From Mugil cephalus (taxonomy: Eukaryota; Chordata; Actinopteri; Mugiliformes; Mugilidae): a DNA stretch of 64,000 bases. A program made the translations under genes and the position numbers. The stretch's first letter is position 1. Each line of letters starts with the position of its first letter. Shown here piece by piece: positions 1-12,224 of the stretch. The stretch covers positions 2,712,501-2,776,500 of the forward strand of contig NC_061781.1 in assembly GCF_022458985.1 (NCBI RefSeq). Direction: 5' to 3'. The notes under the pieces were generated by a model. The model saw nothing but the letters and a program-made list of their open reading frames with translations, made no database searches and was not told where the DNA came from.

Positions 1-307
1 CAAAAGTTTTGTATTTGTCAAGTTATACATGAAAATGTTACTGTCTGTGATCGGCTTAACGTGAAAGCCTACTCCACCTTAGCGAATCATCATCACCTAT
101 GCGGTTGTTTCGCCCCTCCCTCCTGTCCTCGCAAAAAACAGCTTTGCGGCTCCCGTGGCGAGAACCAAGTAACGCACCCCATTTAATTTTCATAACGGAA
201 ACAGCGTTATACAGATGGAAATAGTAATTAGTTAGATTACCCCGTTATTGAAAAAAGTAACGCCGTTAGTAACGCCATTTATTTTAACGTCGTTATTCCC
301 ATCACTG
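1..307 (-). mobile_element. hAT-like non-autonomous element, partial (first copy)
   Basis: On the minus strand the sequence begins at 307 with CAGTGATGGGAATAACG and goes on with alternating short blocks around 'taacgccgtta'. This resembles the terminus of a dispersed fish hAT-type element, a resemblance recalled rather than searched. The opposite terminus is not evident; the first ~40 bases match the flank seen at 4,120-4,160 and 32,320-32,360. No coding capacity is visible. A second copy lies at 32,360-32,634. Confidence 0.4.
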
Positions 308-374
308 GTATTCACATTGCACTTTTTGACAAGCAGACCGACATTGTAAACAAACCGACGTGTGTCCCGTAGCT

Positions 375-575
375 GCTCAATCACTGGTAAAAAATTATTG
401 GTGGGATCTTTTGCGAAGTTTTTTCACTTAAAGCCGACACTGAGTAGGCGTCTGGGTAAAGCCTGCCTAGCACATTCTCTCTGCAATTTGGCCATAGACG
501 GCGGCATTTTTGTGCGTCTTTTCAAGCAGCTATCGAGGAGGCAGTGTGTCTCTTCTGTGCCTCACGTTGACCTAT
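375..575 (-). pseudogene. Myb/SANT-like DNA-binding domain relic (first copy)
   Basis: Read on the minus strand, this is a broken version of a better-preserved paralogue at 28,043-28,252. It shares the segments around YGQIAERMC, AGFTQTPTQC and VKKLRKR, which fit the helical Myb/SANT-like domain common in fish transposon-associated proteins (for example the accessory protein of Harbinger elements). Stop codons and frame changes interrupt it, and no start or full-length protein can be made. Probably a fragment of an old mobile element; the family assignment is inference. Confidence 0.45.
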
Positions 576-599
576 AGCTCATTCTTGATAAAATAGAAA

Positions 600-1539
600 C
601 TGAAACGACTGAATGAACTTCTGCAATTGTCTTCAGAAAATCCTCGCATTTAACAATAACAACGTTGATGGTGTCACCAAAAGAAAAAGAAAAAAAATAA
701 ATAAATAATGGAAAGTAGCCCTTAACGCAAAATTAAAGAATAGGAAAACGGCATGTTTTCTTTGCCATGTGAGGAGGAAATTGTTCCCTGTATATGAAGG
801 GGTGTGGTATGTGTGGTCTTTCTGTCAGTGGATTGTTGATTTATTGTTTATTGCTCATTTATCACTACAAAAAGTGATATAGGGAGGATGTGTCTTAGGG
901 AAGGGTGGAGAAGCAGGAGACCAGGAAAGAACAATGTGATACGTGTGGACCTTTAACATAGGACCTGAAAAAAAACGTGGCTACTTAGTTACTCTGGAAA
1001 AATAAACATAAATAGCCTTCAAGAATATACAGGCAAACGGACTACTTGAATATCATTATGAATTGTCCTGGCGTGTCTCTTCCCCACTGCCCGACTGATG
1101 CCTGGAGTTACGGGGTCAGTTTTTCCGTAAGATATTAATTACATTTAACTAAAACATTAAAATTACTGTTGTTCTGAAAAGATCCCATTTGTGTGTATGG
1201 TGAATCGTTACAGACAGAAGCCCATTTAATCCTAAAAGGTGCTCAGATGTTGCATTTGATTCGGAAAAGGTTCTGCAGTGGTCTCGTTTACTTGTTTGGT
1301 CCGCACCAGAGCTGCTTTGTATTCACACATACCCAAAAGGTCTGTTTCACGTGGACTAAACGAGCCCTAAGTCAGAACTATTGCCTACTGTCCCTGTTCC
1401 AAACACCCACCAAACCCCAATATCAATACACACATGAATATGTGATTTGTGTCACAACAGCCAGAGAGTTGCTAGTCTAAGAAGACTCACAAGACAGAGA
1501 GTCTCCTCTGCAGGCATTTTGGTGAAAATGGGAAGTAAG
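600..1539. other. intergenic, no gene recognised
   Basis: AT-rich noncoding DNA after the Myb/SANT relic. A 95-codon open stretch at 1,193-1,480 has no recognisable domain, and its frame is broken in the second copy at about 33,524-33,818, so I do not call it a gene. The block is repeated at about 32,930-33,877 with small indels. Confidence 0.6.
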
Positions 1540-2715
1540 TGCCATCCTCAGGAGGCAGTCGTTGAGGCAAAATCAAGGCTGACGTATGGTGTCTTATTAG
1601 GCACTGTGGCAGTGGGTTGAGCAGTCTTGATAGCCACACAAGACCAAAGTTTTGACAGACAACAGGGGAAAGAGAGACGGCAGTGGGTGCAGGATGAGGT
1701 CTGCGCAGAAGAGGAACACCACAACAGGACAGTGGCCATGCTGCAGCAAGGTGCTTGGATGAATGGGACCATGCATCTACCTGAAAGATTACCTGGACAG
1801 AACTGTAGAATCAGGAAGTCTCAAGTACTTCGATCGCCAAGCCAAACCAAAGTTGTCTAAAGACTGTCAGTGGCTGGTATGTGATAAAAGTAGTGTTTTT
1901 TAATATTTTCGGTTTGAAATCAAAAAATACAGCAAGGCGACATTTTCGTGGTTGACAGTGACAGTATTCCCCTTAAGCTTCCCTCTGCTTTGCCTCCAGC
2001 TAACATTGTGACGTCACAGTGACATAGGCCATGAAGGAGTCTATACTGAATCAGTTATTTTCATAACATGAATAGCTTAACGCTGTTTTCGATGTACTTG
2101 CGCTGCATCCATGTTGTATACTTGGCTACACTTGCCGTTAGCCAGTCTTTCAAACCAAGAAACATGTCCACTGTGTTCAGCATTTGGCTCCCTCAATCAT
2201 GTTGAGGGTACAGCACATCATCATCTCTATCGGGGCAGGAGAGAAACCTCAAGCAGAGTGCAAGGTCTCAACCAGGTTGCTAGCCTCAGCTCACAATTGG
2301 AAAATGAAGGTGGACCTGGGGAGGTTATCACTTAGGCCAGAAACTGGTTTTAACATCAGACTCTACGAAGCAAGTCATGCTGATGGAACTTACAGTCCCC
2401 TGGGAAGAATGGATGGACAAGGTTTAAGAGCAAAAGAAGGTCAAATACCTGGAGCTGAATGGCGGGATGTCGGGAGAATGACTGGAGGCCTGTTGTAAGT
2501 CTTTGAGGTGGGCTGCAGGGTTTCTTGGGGCAATCTCTGCACCGATCATTCAGATTCCTCAGAATCAGAGGGTTGTGGGAGATGCCATCAGAACCATCAG
2601 TGAGGCCACAGAGGTCATTAAGGTGAAGGTGTCTGATAGTCTAGTCCAGAAAAACCCTATGACCAATTGCCTCATCATTGAGGATGTGTCTGAACTACAC
2701 CATCTTGGTTTATGA
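1540..2715 (+). mobile_element. RLE-type LINE relic, 3' part of reverse transcriptase ORF (first copy)
   Basis: Successive frames give pieces of the C-terminal half of a non-LTR retrotransposon polyprotein. First comes a segment around EAVVEAKSRLTYG and GKERRQWVQDEV, then a CPLC knuckle-like motif near 2,178, then LLASAHNWKMKVDLGR followed by an ELTVPWEE motif. The last motif, preceded by RPD in the second copy, fits the PD-(D/E)XK restriction-like endonuclease at the C-terminus of NeSL/R2-like LINEs. Many frame changes and stops make it non-functional. The endonuclease region is more damaged here than at 33,878-35,055. Confidence 0.6.
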
Positions 2716-4895
2716 AACAACTATATGCAAATACAACAAATACTATCTTCTACTCGCAGCAATGTTTCTCTGTACTCTGTATATATGTCAATAACAATGT
2801 TCATTCACTATAAAATTAAATCTTGGACCTACAGTTTCACAATAAAGTTCATTCTCAAAAAGAATAAAGTATCTATTCTGTAACAATCACCAATATGCAT
2901 TTGTTAGTTAACTTTTGCATCTACACTTAAACTGTGTAATTGTAGAGATCAATTACAGAGTACAGTCAATTTGTAACAATAACAGTGAACTTTCACTGTA
3001 CAGTTAAAGTTCCATTCATAGAGTCCCCCTGTATATCTTCTGTTCAATATTTCTTTTGTTCTCAGTGTTGTAATATATTGTGGTAAAAACAGAGTGAAAG
3101 TAGAGTCAATAAATATCTATGCACGGTTTGGACTGGGAGAAACGGTATTTCACACCTCTATGCTTTTATGAACACATTGTGGAAGTGACACGACTTGATA
3201 TGATATTGTCTAATCTGAACAAGTTACAAATTATTTTTTGAAACAGCAGATAAGAAGGATTGAGGACAAAGAATGCAAAACAATTACTGACAGAGTCCCG
3301 GTAAGCCAAGGAAGAAACAGTAATAAATTAACTTCACAGAGGAAAAGTAGAATAACAGGATAAATGTGTATATAAAATAAAATAAAATATATAGAAAAAG
3401 AAATGGAACAAAATCAGAATAAAGGCAGAATAGCGCGTGTCTGTGTAAGTCAGGTATTTAAACCGTTCAGTAGCCTAATGGCTTATGGGTAAACTGTCTC
3501 CGAATGTTCTGGTTGAGTCAGAGTGCTCCAGACACACACACTGGGAGATTGTCCGTTTAGAACTGGATATGCATTTATAAGCCTGGATCGTGAAAGGATG
3601 AATCTGTCCCCAATGTCAGTGTTTCTCAGAATTACATCACAACTATTCAGATCATTTATAATTCTCATTGAATTTCTTTGCACTGTACATTTTATCTCGT
3701 TTAACTCTGTTTCGTTTGTCTGGTTTCAATTTTAAGTAATATCTTTTTATATCAACATTTTGTTTTCAATTTTTGTGTTTTCTTTCTGCTCAGCATGTAA
3801 CGTGTTGTATTCTCTTGTTTAGAGTGGTCATACTAAAATAAATGTCCTTTCATCAGTTGATTTTTGGCATTTTAATGTGTGCTTACACTTGTTACAGGTC
3901 CAATGATCCTCAGGTTACTATAGTGCAGTAGGTCACTGTTGCAGCATTAAATCATAGAGACACAGATGCTTAAGTGTAAACAATGGTGAAGTCATACCAA
4001 AGTGATGAAACTGCAGAATTGTCATGTTTAACTATATCATGTCATTCTCGTACAGACGTTATATATATTTTTTTTTTTTAAATTCAGTGGATTCAAATGA
4101 AAAGAATTTCAAAATAATTTGTTCAAAAGTTTGTATTTGTCAAGTTATAACATGAAAATGAAATGACAGGGATATTGAATAATTTGAGTGAGGACCAGGA
4201 AATGCACCTAAAATGGAGGTAGAGTTAATGCTTCAAAGAAGCTGATGTTCTCAACTAGACTAAAAACAGATACATTAAGAATTACTAGAAAAACTTGATT
4301 GATTTTTGTTTTTTCCAGTGAGGGCAGACTTTTGTGTAGTAATTATATTGTGTATTGTAGATTATTGATCCCCTTGGTTCAGGGTACAGATTTAATCATT
4401 GATTTATTCATTCATATGCTTTATTTGTTGTGTTTACCCTCCAACAGGAGAAAATGAACTCTGCAAAGGGAGGTGTGAAAATAAGGATAGGAGAATTTTT
4501 ATTCATACATTTTACATGTCTGTCTCTGCTCTTCAGTGGTGGAGTATGTGTATTTTCATATTTTTGGAAAATTTGTATATGTAAAATGTTGATGGAACAT
4601 TGCTGTATAGAATCAATGAAAAATGTATATATTTATTCATATAATATATGAAAAAAAAAAATCTCTGTAGCAGAAATTATGTTCCACCTGGTTGAGGCAA
4701 ATCGTCCTTAAAACAACACTGCTGGACACAAATGAAATGAAACTATGAAAGACTGCTAGAGAGGGGGAAAAAAGCGCTCACTTACACACAACAGATTAAA
4801 CTGAAACATTTGAATGTGATGATTGTCTCACCGAACAACATGATCATAAGAAAATGTCAGTATCTATACATTCAGTTGATCAAGTTCCACATTCT
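2716..4895. other. intergenic, no gene recognised (first copy)
   Basis: AT-rich noncoding DNA between the LINE relic and the 3' end of TAAR A. The stretch 3,610-3,915 has a paralogue at about 28,470-28,775, and 3,930-4,155 has one at 32,117-32,350, so this belongs to a unit duplicated before the large duplication. Short open stretches at 4,399-4,651 have no recognisable domain. A TA-rich and poly-T stretch lies near 4,060-4,080. Confidence 0.6.
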
Positions 4896-6156
4896 CTACA
4901 TTATGTTGGTGTCACTGGAGCCAGGCTTCAGTATCTGCAGAGTGACAATGAGTTTAATAGCTTTTCTAAAACCAGGGGTAAAACAAGTGCATAGATTAAA
5001 GGGTTTAGACAAGAGTTGAAATACAACAGATACAAGACAAAAGTTATATATGAGCTACTGACTGAGTCATTACCGGGAAGAGCAACACAATAATATGGAG
5101 AGAAGCATATTAGGAAAAACAACTACAAGAACACCAAGAGTCCTGGCTGCTTTCAACTCAGATTTCTTGTCAGAGTCAATGAAACCTGGACTGTGACGGC
5201 TGCAATGTGGGAGCGCATGGGATGAGCCTGAGACACAGCTACCACAAAGACTCTCATGTATAGAACTACGATGACAGTGATGGAACAATAAACATTAAAA
5301 TAACATCAGTAAGACCTTCAGTGTAGGTCATCGAAACGTCACATTCTCCGTAGCAGGTTTTATTCTTACCTAGTTGAGTAAAATCATCCTTTGAAATGAG
5401 AGAGGTGTAGAAAACAGAACAGAGCCAACACAGACAAACGCAGAGTTTAACTCTCTTCTCAGTGATTCTGGAGGAGTAGTGCATGGGGTCACAAATTGCA
5501 ACATAGCGGTCGACTGATATGAGCACCATGGCTCCTATTGAGGCACTGGTAATCACGTAAGAGACATAATATACAGAGTACATGCGAGATCACCAAGAAA
5601 CCAGCAGGTTGTGTTGAGGATTTCTACCGGCATCAACAAGAGGCCGACAAGAAAGTCTGAGATGGCCAGAGAGAGGAGGAGGATGTTAGTCGGAGTGTGG
5701 AGCCTCCTGCAGGGACATACGAAAAAGAAATAAACCAGTAAATCCTCATGACATTTCCAAAATAAATGACTTTGAATGTTTACTGATATTTCACACCTGT
5801 ACCATATGAAATGCAGACACATAAAGCTAGTGAGGTCACAATAGACGGAAAATTAAGTTCATTGTTGTAAAACATGATTTCAGTTTTCGGTAAAAGTCTA
5901 ATTCCTCCATGTCGATCACTGCTAGCTCAAAGACACTTCACATTAAAACCACCACCATTAGCTGTAAAACAAAACACTCTGTGCCTGAAGTGAGAGACTG
6001 AGATGATGACGAGCAGATTGAGAACCACGGTCAGCACAGAGATGGAGGACAGCACGATGTGAAGGAGCACAAGTTCAGAGTGAGGAGACGCTGGCTTTTT
6101 GCAGGAGCTGTTGAAGAGCTGTGGAAAGCAGAGGTCTGCTCATCCTTGGTCTCCAT
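4896..6156 (-). pseudogene. TAAR A: trace amine-associated receptor, frameshifted copy of TAAR D
   Basis: Two-exon minus-strand receptor with exon 1 at 5,985-6,156 (start ATG at 6,156), exon 2 at 4,896-5,706 and stop TAG at 4,896-4,898. It matches TAAR D (37,226-38,487) almost base for base but carries several one-base changes in run length. Exon 1 lacks one base near 6,140. Exon 2 lacks one base in the run near 5,166, one near 5,280 and one near 5,568, and gains bases near 4,968 and 4,985. Each shifts the frame, so no full receptor can be read. The DRY motif and the seven-helix layout remain recognisable in pieces (5,070-5,822). Because the damage is almost all homopolymer indels, I suspect sequencing error in this copy rather than true decay; a genuine pseudogene is the alternative. 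Confidence 0.8.
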
Positions 6157-6189
6157 CTTCAGTACAAAAACGTTAGGTAACAGATGACA

Positions 6190-6210
6190 CACTTTAACCC
6201 TCCTCTTTCT
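6190..6210 (-). promoter_or_regulatory. candidate TAAR proximal promoter motif (TAAR A)
   Basis: The plus-strand string CACTTTAACCCTCCTCTTTC lies 34 bases upstream of the TAAR A start codon and recurs, with few changes, upstream of the other TAAR genes (27,761; 38,521; 10,934; 43,269). Conservation across paralogues is what is seen; a regulatory role is inference. Confidence 0.3.
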
Positions 6211-6464
6211 CCTTGGTCATTACACACTTCACTCCCTCACTCACTCTGCCAAGGGAAAAGGGTCTGACCCAATATTTGCAATGTCTGTGCTAAATTATGA
6301 ATTAAAAACTAAAGCCATAGAGTGTGTGTGAATGTGTGTGTTGGGTGCACACCAGTAAGATGTTTCTGACTCTGTTTGTATGGGTGCAGGACATGAAAAC
6401 ATGTCAGAACAATTACATTTGTGGAGCAGAATATTTGATTCTCCCCTGCACATTCATGGTCATA

Positions 6465-8125
6465 CAGTCAGGTCCATAAATATTGGACATCGACACAATT
6501 CCAATCTTTTTGGCTCTATACACCACCACACTGGATCTGAAATGAAACAAACAAAATGTGCTTTAACTGCAGACTTTTCTGCTTTAATTTGAGGTATTTA
6601 CATTTAAAATCAGGTGAAAGGTGTAGGAATTACAACAGTTTTGTATATGTGCCTCCCACTTTTTAAGGGACAAAAGTAATGGGACAAATTAAAATATCAT
6701 AAATCAAACTCTCACTTTTTAATACTGGTTGTAAATCCTTTGCAGTTAATTACAGCCTGAAGTCTGGAACACATAGACATCACCAAAATGCTGGGTTTTC
6801 ATCCCTGGTGATGCTCTGCCAGGACTCTACTGCAAATGTCTTCAGCTCCTGCTTGTTCTTGGGGCATTTTCCCTTCAGTTTTGCCTTTAGCAAGTGAAAT
6901 GCATGCTCAATCGGACTCAGGTCAGGTGATTGACTTGGCCATTGCATAACATTCCACTTCTTTGCCTTAACAAACTCTTGGTTGCTTCCACAGTATGCTT
7001 CTGGTCATGGTCCCAATCTGCACTGTGAAGTGCCGTCCAATGAGTTCTGAAGCATTTGGCTGAAATGAGCAGATAATATTGCCTGAAACACTTCAGAATC
7101 CATCCTGCTGCTTTTGTCAGCATTCATATCATCAATAAATACAAAGGAACCAGTTCCATTGGGAGCCATACATGCCCACGCCGTGGCACTACCACCACCA
7201 TGCTTCACTGATGAGGTGGTATGCTTTGGATCATGAGCAGTTTCCTTTACTTCTCCATACTCTTCTCTTCCCATCACTCTGGTACAAGTTGATCTTTGTC
7301 TCATCGTCCATAGGATGTTGTTTCAGAACTGTGAAGGCTTTTTTTTAGATGTTTTTTGGCAAACTCTAATCTGGCCTTCCTGTTTTTTGAGGCTCACCAA
7401 TGGTTTACCCTCTTGTTGTGAACCCTTTGTATTCACTCTGGTGAAGTCTTCTCTTGATTGTTGACTTTGACACACATACACCTACCTCCTGTAGAATGTT
7501 CTTGATCTGGCCAACTGTTGTGAAGGTTTTTTTTTTTTTCACCAGGGAAAGAATTCTTCCGTCATCCACCACAGTTGTTTTCCTTGGTCTTCCAGGTCTG
7601 TTGGTGTTGCTGAGCTCACCAATGCGTTCTTTCTTTTTAAGAATGTTCCAAACAGTTAATGTGGCCACACCTAATGTTTTTGCTATCTCTCTGATGGGGT
7701 TTTTTTTGGTTTTTCAGCCTAATGATGGCTTGCTTCACTGATAGTGACAGCTCTTTTGGGTCTCATATTTACAGTGGACAGCAACAGATTCCAAATGCAA
7801 ATAGCACAATTGAAATGAACTCTAGACCTTTTATCTGCTACTTCTAAATGGGGTAATAAGGGAATAACACACACCTGGCCATGGAAAAGCTGAGCAGCCA
7901 ATGTCCTAATACTTTTGGTCCCTTAAAAAGTGGGAGCACATATACAAACTGTTGTAATTCCTCTACAAGCGTTCACGTGATTTGGATGTAAATACCCTCA
8001 AATTAAAGCTGAAAGTCTGCAGTTAAAGCACATCTTGTTTGTTTCATTTCAAATCCATTGTGGTGGTGTATAGAGACAAAAAGGTTAGAATTGTATTGAT
8101 GTCCCAATATTTATGGACCTGACTG
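6465..8125 (-). mobile_element. Tc1/mariner element with TA target duplication (first copy)
   Basis: Terminal inverted repeats begin CAGTCAGGTCCATAAATATT at 6,465 and end with the inverse at 8,125, each flanked by TA (6,463-6,464 and 8,126-8,127). Length is about 1.66 kb, usual for Tc1. The minus strand encodes a broken transposase: helix-turn-helix N-terminus (GRPRKTT motif), then KARLEFAKKHLKK, then HGGGSATAWACM, then the region near 6,900 corresponding to DLSPIEH of the catalytic domain. Frames are interrupted more often than in the copy at 38,797-40,455. The element sits between TAAR A and TAAR B, about 0.3 kb from the TAAR A start. Confidence 0.9.
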
Positions 8126-9678
8126 TATTTCACATAGGACTCTCCATCTCTCTCTGTGTCTTAACCAGACTGAAATACATATCAACATCAGCCAGTAATA
8201 AGTTCTATATTCTATATCAAAAAAAAGCATAGGATGATGAGGCTTTGGTGGTAAATGGAGTCTTGGATATATTAAAGATTTGCAGTAAAATGGATTTGAT
8301 TGCATCATTATTTTTTATGTAGTGGCAGATTTAAATTTTTGCACCCACTTTCAGCTTGTTTCAATAGTTTTCAGGATTTTAACCCTATAAATACCAGTCT
8401 GAAAATACAAAGTTAAATGTTTTTTCACAAAAAAGAAAAAAATGAATTATTTTTCATAACATAAGCAGTATGTGGATAGACGTTGGTGGGATATCGAGTC
8501 TTGGATATGTGAAAGATTAGCAATTAAAATTGATTTGATTGCATTAGTATTTTTTATGTAGTGTCAGATACTCCCTCTAGACACCTTTGTGGCCAAAAAT
8601 GCCCCATAGACTTCAATTATAATTTCATTTTAACTTTTTAATCTAGCTGTAAAACCATGTATTCTGTAATATTAGCATTTCATTTAGATGAAATGTAGTA
8701 ATATTGGACATTTGTATTTCTCATTTTCTCATTGTGCATCGATGCGTGTGTGTACTTGTACAGCTATCTTTCTGAGGACCAGTTTAAGTTTTACACCATC
8801 AGATTGTATGTGTGTGTATGTATGGGTTTTTTTGCATGGAAAGAGAGACAGTGTTTAGCATGAACTGCTCATTTCATCATTGATAAAGAGCATTTTGATT
8901 GACATTTTTCTTGAGTCTTGCATGAAATTTTATGGTGAAATAACTTTTAAATCAACATCTGATTCATCGATGTAATAGTAACAATTATTTAAAACAACAA
9001 CAAAAAAGAACACAACATAACACAAACATATGACCTGAAAACAAAGGCTAAATGTGATATATGACGTACATGTGTGTATTTAAGATTAAACTGATTTCTA
9101 ACCCGTACTTTGCTTGTTGGGGACATACTGGTACCAGCTGCTCATCAACAGAGATGTTGTCCTCTGGACTGAACAGGAGTGGGACAGTATGTGGACAAAA
9201 AGAACGGACAACTGTGATCCATCCATCTCATACCAAAATGTGCTACATTCAGGCAGATGTTGTGTCCGTGGCATCAAGCCGGTGGTACCTGAATGCACCA
9301 CAGGTCTCTACATGAGATGGAGTCCAAACTTGTCATTCTTTCACACAACAACATTACCTCATCAGCTTTTAGCAAAATGTACGGTAATGTCTATGTGTAC
9401 TGATGGGACCCAGATGGAGTGTGTCGTGAGAAGTACTTTGGAGACCTGGTTCATAGGACCACAGTATGTCTGTGCCCGGCATTTTTTGATTACACTGCTC
9501 ATTTTTATTTTATTTTAATTTAAAGTCATTTTATTTTTTATTTTATTTATCTTTCTTTGTGGTTTTGAGTGTTTACTTTTATTGCAATAAATATATGGTG
9601 ACAAAGTAATTTCCCTCGTGGGTCATTAAAGTCTGTCTAAGTCTAAGTCTATAAAGCACATCTCATTTTAAAGACTTG
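8126..9678. other. intergenic with two diverged ~100-bp direct repeats (first copy)
   Basis: Two related blocks lie at about 8,229-8,334 and 8,470-8,572; both contain 'gagtcttggatat' and 'ttttttatgtagtg'. From 9,100 to 9,520 there is a long open stretch whose frame is not kept in the second copy; I recognise no domain and do not call it a gene. A 'gtctaagtctaagtct' mini-repeat is at about 9,630-9,650. Confidence 0.5.
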
Positions 9679-10867
9679 CTACTGTATGTTGGTGTCACGG
9701 GAGCCAGGCTGCAGAATCTGTAGAGTGACAATGGGTTTCATAGCTTTTCTAAACCAGGGGTAAAATAGTGCATAGATTAGAGGGTTTATACAGGAGTTAA
9801 AATAGAACAGATACAGGACAAAAGTCAAAGAAGAGCTACTGATTGAGTTGTTCCCAACAAGTGCAACACAATAATATGGGCAGAAACACATTAGAAATAC
9901 AACTATTAGAACACCAAGAGTCCTGCCAGCCTTCAACTCAGATTTCTTGTTGCTAGAGTCAATGAACCTCAACGGTGACGGCTGCAATGTGAGAGCGCAT
10001 GGCACGAGCCTGAGACACAGCCACCACAAAAACTCTCATGTATACAACTATGATGAGAGAGGATGGGAACACAATAAAGGTGAAAATCAGGTCAATAATT
10101 CCTGCAGTGTAGCTGATTACAATAGCACATTCTCCATAGCAGGAATTGTGCTTGCCTGGTTGAATCAAATCATCCTTTAAAATGAAAGTTGTGTAGAAAA
10201 CAGAACAGAGCCAACAAAGACAAACACATAGTTGAACTCTCTTCTCAGTGACTCTAGTGGGGTAATGCAAAGGTCACAAATAGCCACATAGCGGTCAACT
10301 GATATGAGCACCATATCTCCTACTGAGGCAGAAGTAATGATATAGGACACATAATTATACAGAGAACACATCATATCACCAAGAAACCAGCAAGCTGTTT
10401 GTTGAGGATTTCTCCTGGCATCAACAGGACACCGACAAGGAAATCTGAGACAGCCAGGGAGAGGAGGAGGATGTTCGTGGGAGTGTGCAGCGTCCTGCAT
10501 AGATAAAATAAAGAAGACAAATCAATAAACCAGGGAACCCTCACATCTCAATGACAAAATGATCAGTGGTCCTGGTGCCAATCATTTGACCTTTTTTTTT
10601 TTCTGCAAAAACAGTGGGTCCAAGTACGAAGTCATTAATTACCGGCTCAAACCCAAAATAGCTGTAAAAAGAAACAAGAGCAATGTACCATTACCTGAAA
10701 TGGGAGACTGAGATGATGACAAGCAGGTTGAGAGCCACAGTGATCACAGAGATGCATGACAGCATGATGTAAAGAAACACAAGTACAGACGGTGGAGAAG
10801 CAGCTTCGTGCAGGAGGTGTTTGAGGAGTTGTGGAAAGCAGAGCTCAGCTTTGTCACGTGTCTCCAT
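9679..10867 (-). pseudogene. TAAR B: trace amine-associated receptor, frameshifted copy of TAAR E
   Basis: Exon 1 is at 10,695-10,867, intron 10,495-10,694 with GT donor and AG acceptor, exon 2 at 9,679-10,494. It is the first-copy counterpart of TAAR E (42,011-43,202). One-base losses relative to TAAR E occur in runs near 9,945, 9,968, 10,270 and 10,403, with gains near 10,060 and 10,073. In exon 1 one G is missing near 10,801 and one T is added near 10,820. Motifs NSCINPLIYALFYPWFRKA, DRY and the helix 3 and 5 segments can still be read in different frames. As with TAAR A, the indel-only damage at homopolymers points to sequence error more than to natural decay. Confidence 0.8.
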
Positions 10868-10933
10868 GTTCAGAGACCTGCAGCTCTGTCAGTTTTCTGA
10901 ACATAAAATAATCCATATAACTTGGAACTCTCT

Positions 10934-10957
10934 CACTTTAACCACTCCCCTCCTTTC
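10934..10957 (-). promoter_or_regulatory. candidate TAAR proximal promoter motif (TAAR B)
   Basis: CACTTTAACCACTCCCCTCC on the plus strand, 67 bases upstream of the TAAR B start codon, matches the motif ahead of TAAR A, C, D and E. Function is inferred from conservation only. Confidence 0.28.
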
Positions 10958-11756
10958 TTTCGCCATCTATTGGACACAAAAGACAGTCCTCTTTCCCATA
11001 CTCAGCTAACCACACCACAACAAGTGATGAAATAAACGTTACTGTTAGAACTTTACAGTAAGTTAAAAGATATTTCTTAATATTTCAACACAGGGGTCCA
11101 AGGCAATCCTCAAAGAATGTCCACATGTAAACTAAAATGTAAGACTGGTGCCACGCAACTGGCAAAAAAATGGAGCAATGGTCAATGGACCCTTACTTTC
11201 TGTTCTGTATGCGATTTAGTACTGAACTCTGCATCCTTGTCAGATTATTGTTCTTGTTCAGTGGGTGCATCGTCTATTTTTTCTTTTCTCTTGGGCTTTT
11301 TCGCGGCTGTTAAAAACAAATGTATGTTTACCCCTAGTGTAGTAATCAGTCAAGTGTCTTTGGAAAGATGATACAAATGATTTAATCAAAGGGCTCAATG
11401 TCTGACTCCCTGTCTCTGACTTCATCAAAAATCCTGGTGTTGATGGGGTGGGAAGTGAGATAGAGACAGGTAGACACAGCTAATCATGTGCTGAGGTTTT
11501 ATTTATTGTGATCTGAGTTTCATTCGCCACTGTACACATCTCATCAGTGAAATAGTGTGAGGCTCCTCAGGTGTCCTCAGGTACAAAGTGAAAATGATGA
11601 TTACTGTTCCATTCAGTTTATATCCCAACATTTTTGAATGTAATACGTTATTTAAGTCAGACTGACACAATTATTAGAATGTTTTAAATTTAAACCAATC
11701 AAAGTGTTTTGTAAATCTTAAAAATATGACATAGCTTAGAAATAGCTGTCACTGGC
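10958..11756. other. intergenic; breakpoint of the second copy
   Basis: No gene is recognised. At about 11,343-11,372 collinearity with the second copy breaks: to the left the sequence matches up to 43,680, and to the right it matches from about 52,819. A 9.1-kb block is therefore absent here. Confidence 0.6.
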
Positions 11757-11925
11757 ACAGAGACAAACAACCATTCACAAACCTAGGGTCAATTTAGAGT
11801 CACCAATCACCCTAACAAGCATGTCTTTAGAGTTGCGACCAAACCGGGGTACCCAGAGAAAACCTACATGGATACAAGAAGAACATGCAAACTCTGCCCA
11901 GAAAGACCCCAACGTCCTTGCTGGG
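11757..11925. repeat. dispersed fish repeat ('caatttagagtcaccaat' family), first copy
   Basis: Contains the strings CAATTTAGAGTCACCAATCA, 'ggggtacccagagaaaacc' and 'gaacatgcaaactctgccca', which I recognise as a widely dispersed fish interspersed repeat. The open frame across it (11,821-12,042) is a property of the repeat, not a gene. Second copy at 53,238-53,406. Confidence 0.6.
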
Positions 11926-12224
11926 AGGCATCAGTGCAAAGTAAGTAAACCAAATGTAAGTAAACCAAAAGTCATATTGAATGGCAAATGCAGAATGTTT
12001 CATCATCTCAGTTTCACGCATCCAAGAACTAATGGAAAGTAAAATGAAAAGCAATATGGATTGCCATCATAGTTTAATTTCTATAATTGTTTTCAACAAT
12101 ACTGTAAGTTCTGGATCCGCTTTTGCTAACGATGGGAGTATTTTGCATTTTTATATCTCTAGTTTATTGATAAAATATTGTATTTTCAATATTGTACAGG
12201 TAGGAGTTTGTGACACATGCAGGG

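Noticed and set aside
1193-1480. 95-codon open frame as a small gene
   Set aside because: No domain, no supporting context, and the frame is not kept in the second copy (33,524-33,818).
9061-9518. Open frames of 84-134 codons between the Tc1 element and TAAR B
   Set aside because: The frames shift between the two copies and no motif is recognisable; probably chance or a very old relic.
4896-10867. TAAR A and B as evidence of natural pseudogenisation
   Set aside because: Lesions are homopolymer indels of sequencing-error type, and intact near-identical copies exist at 37,226 and 42,011; called broken here but not taken as evolutionary loss.
11821-12042. 73-codon frame conserved at 53,302-53,523
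   Set aside because: It lies within a dispersed fish repeat, and conservation reflects the recent duplication.
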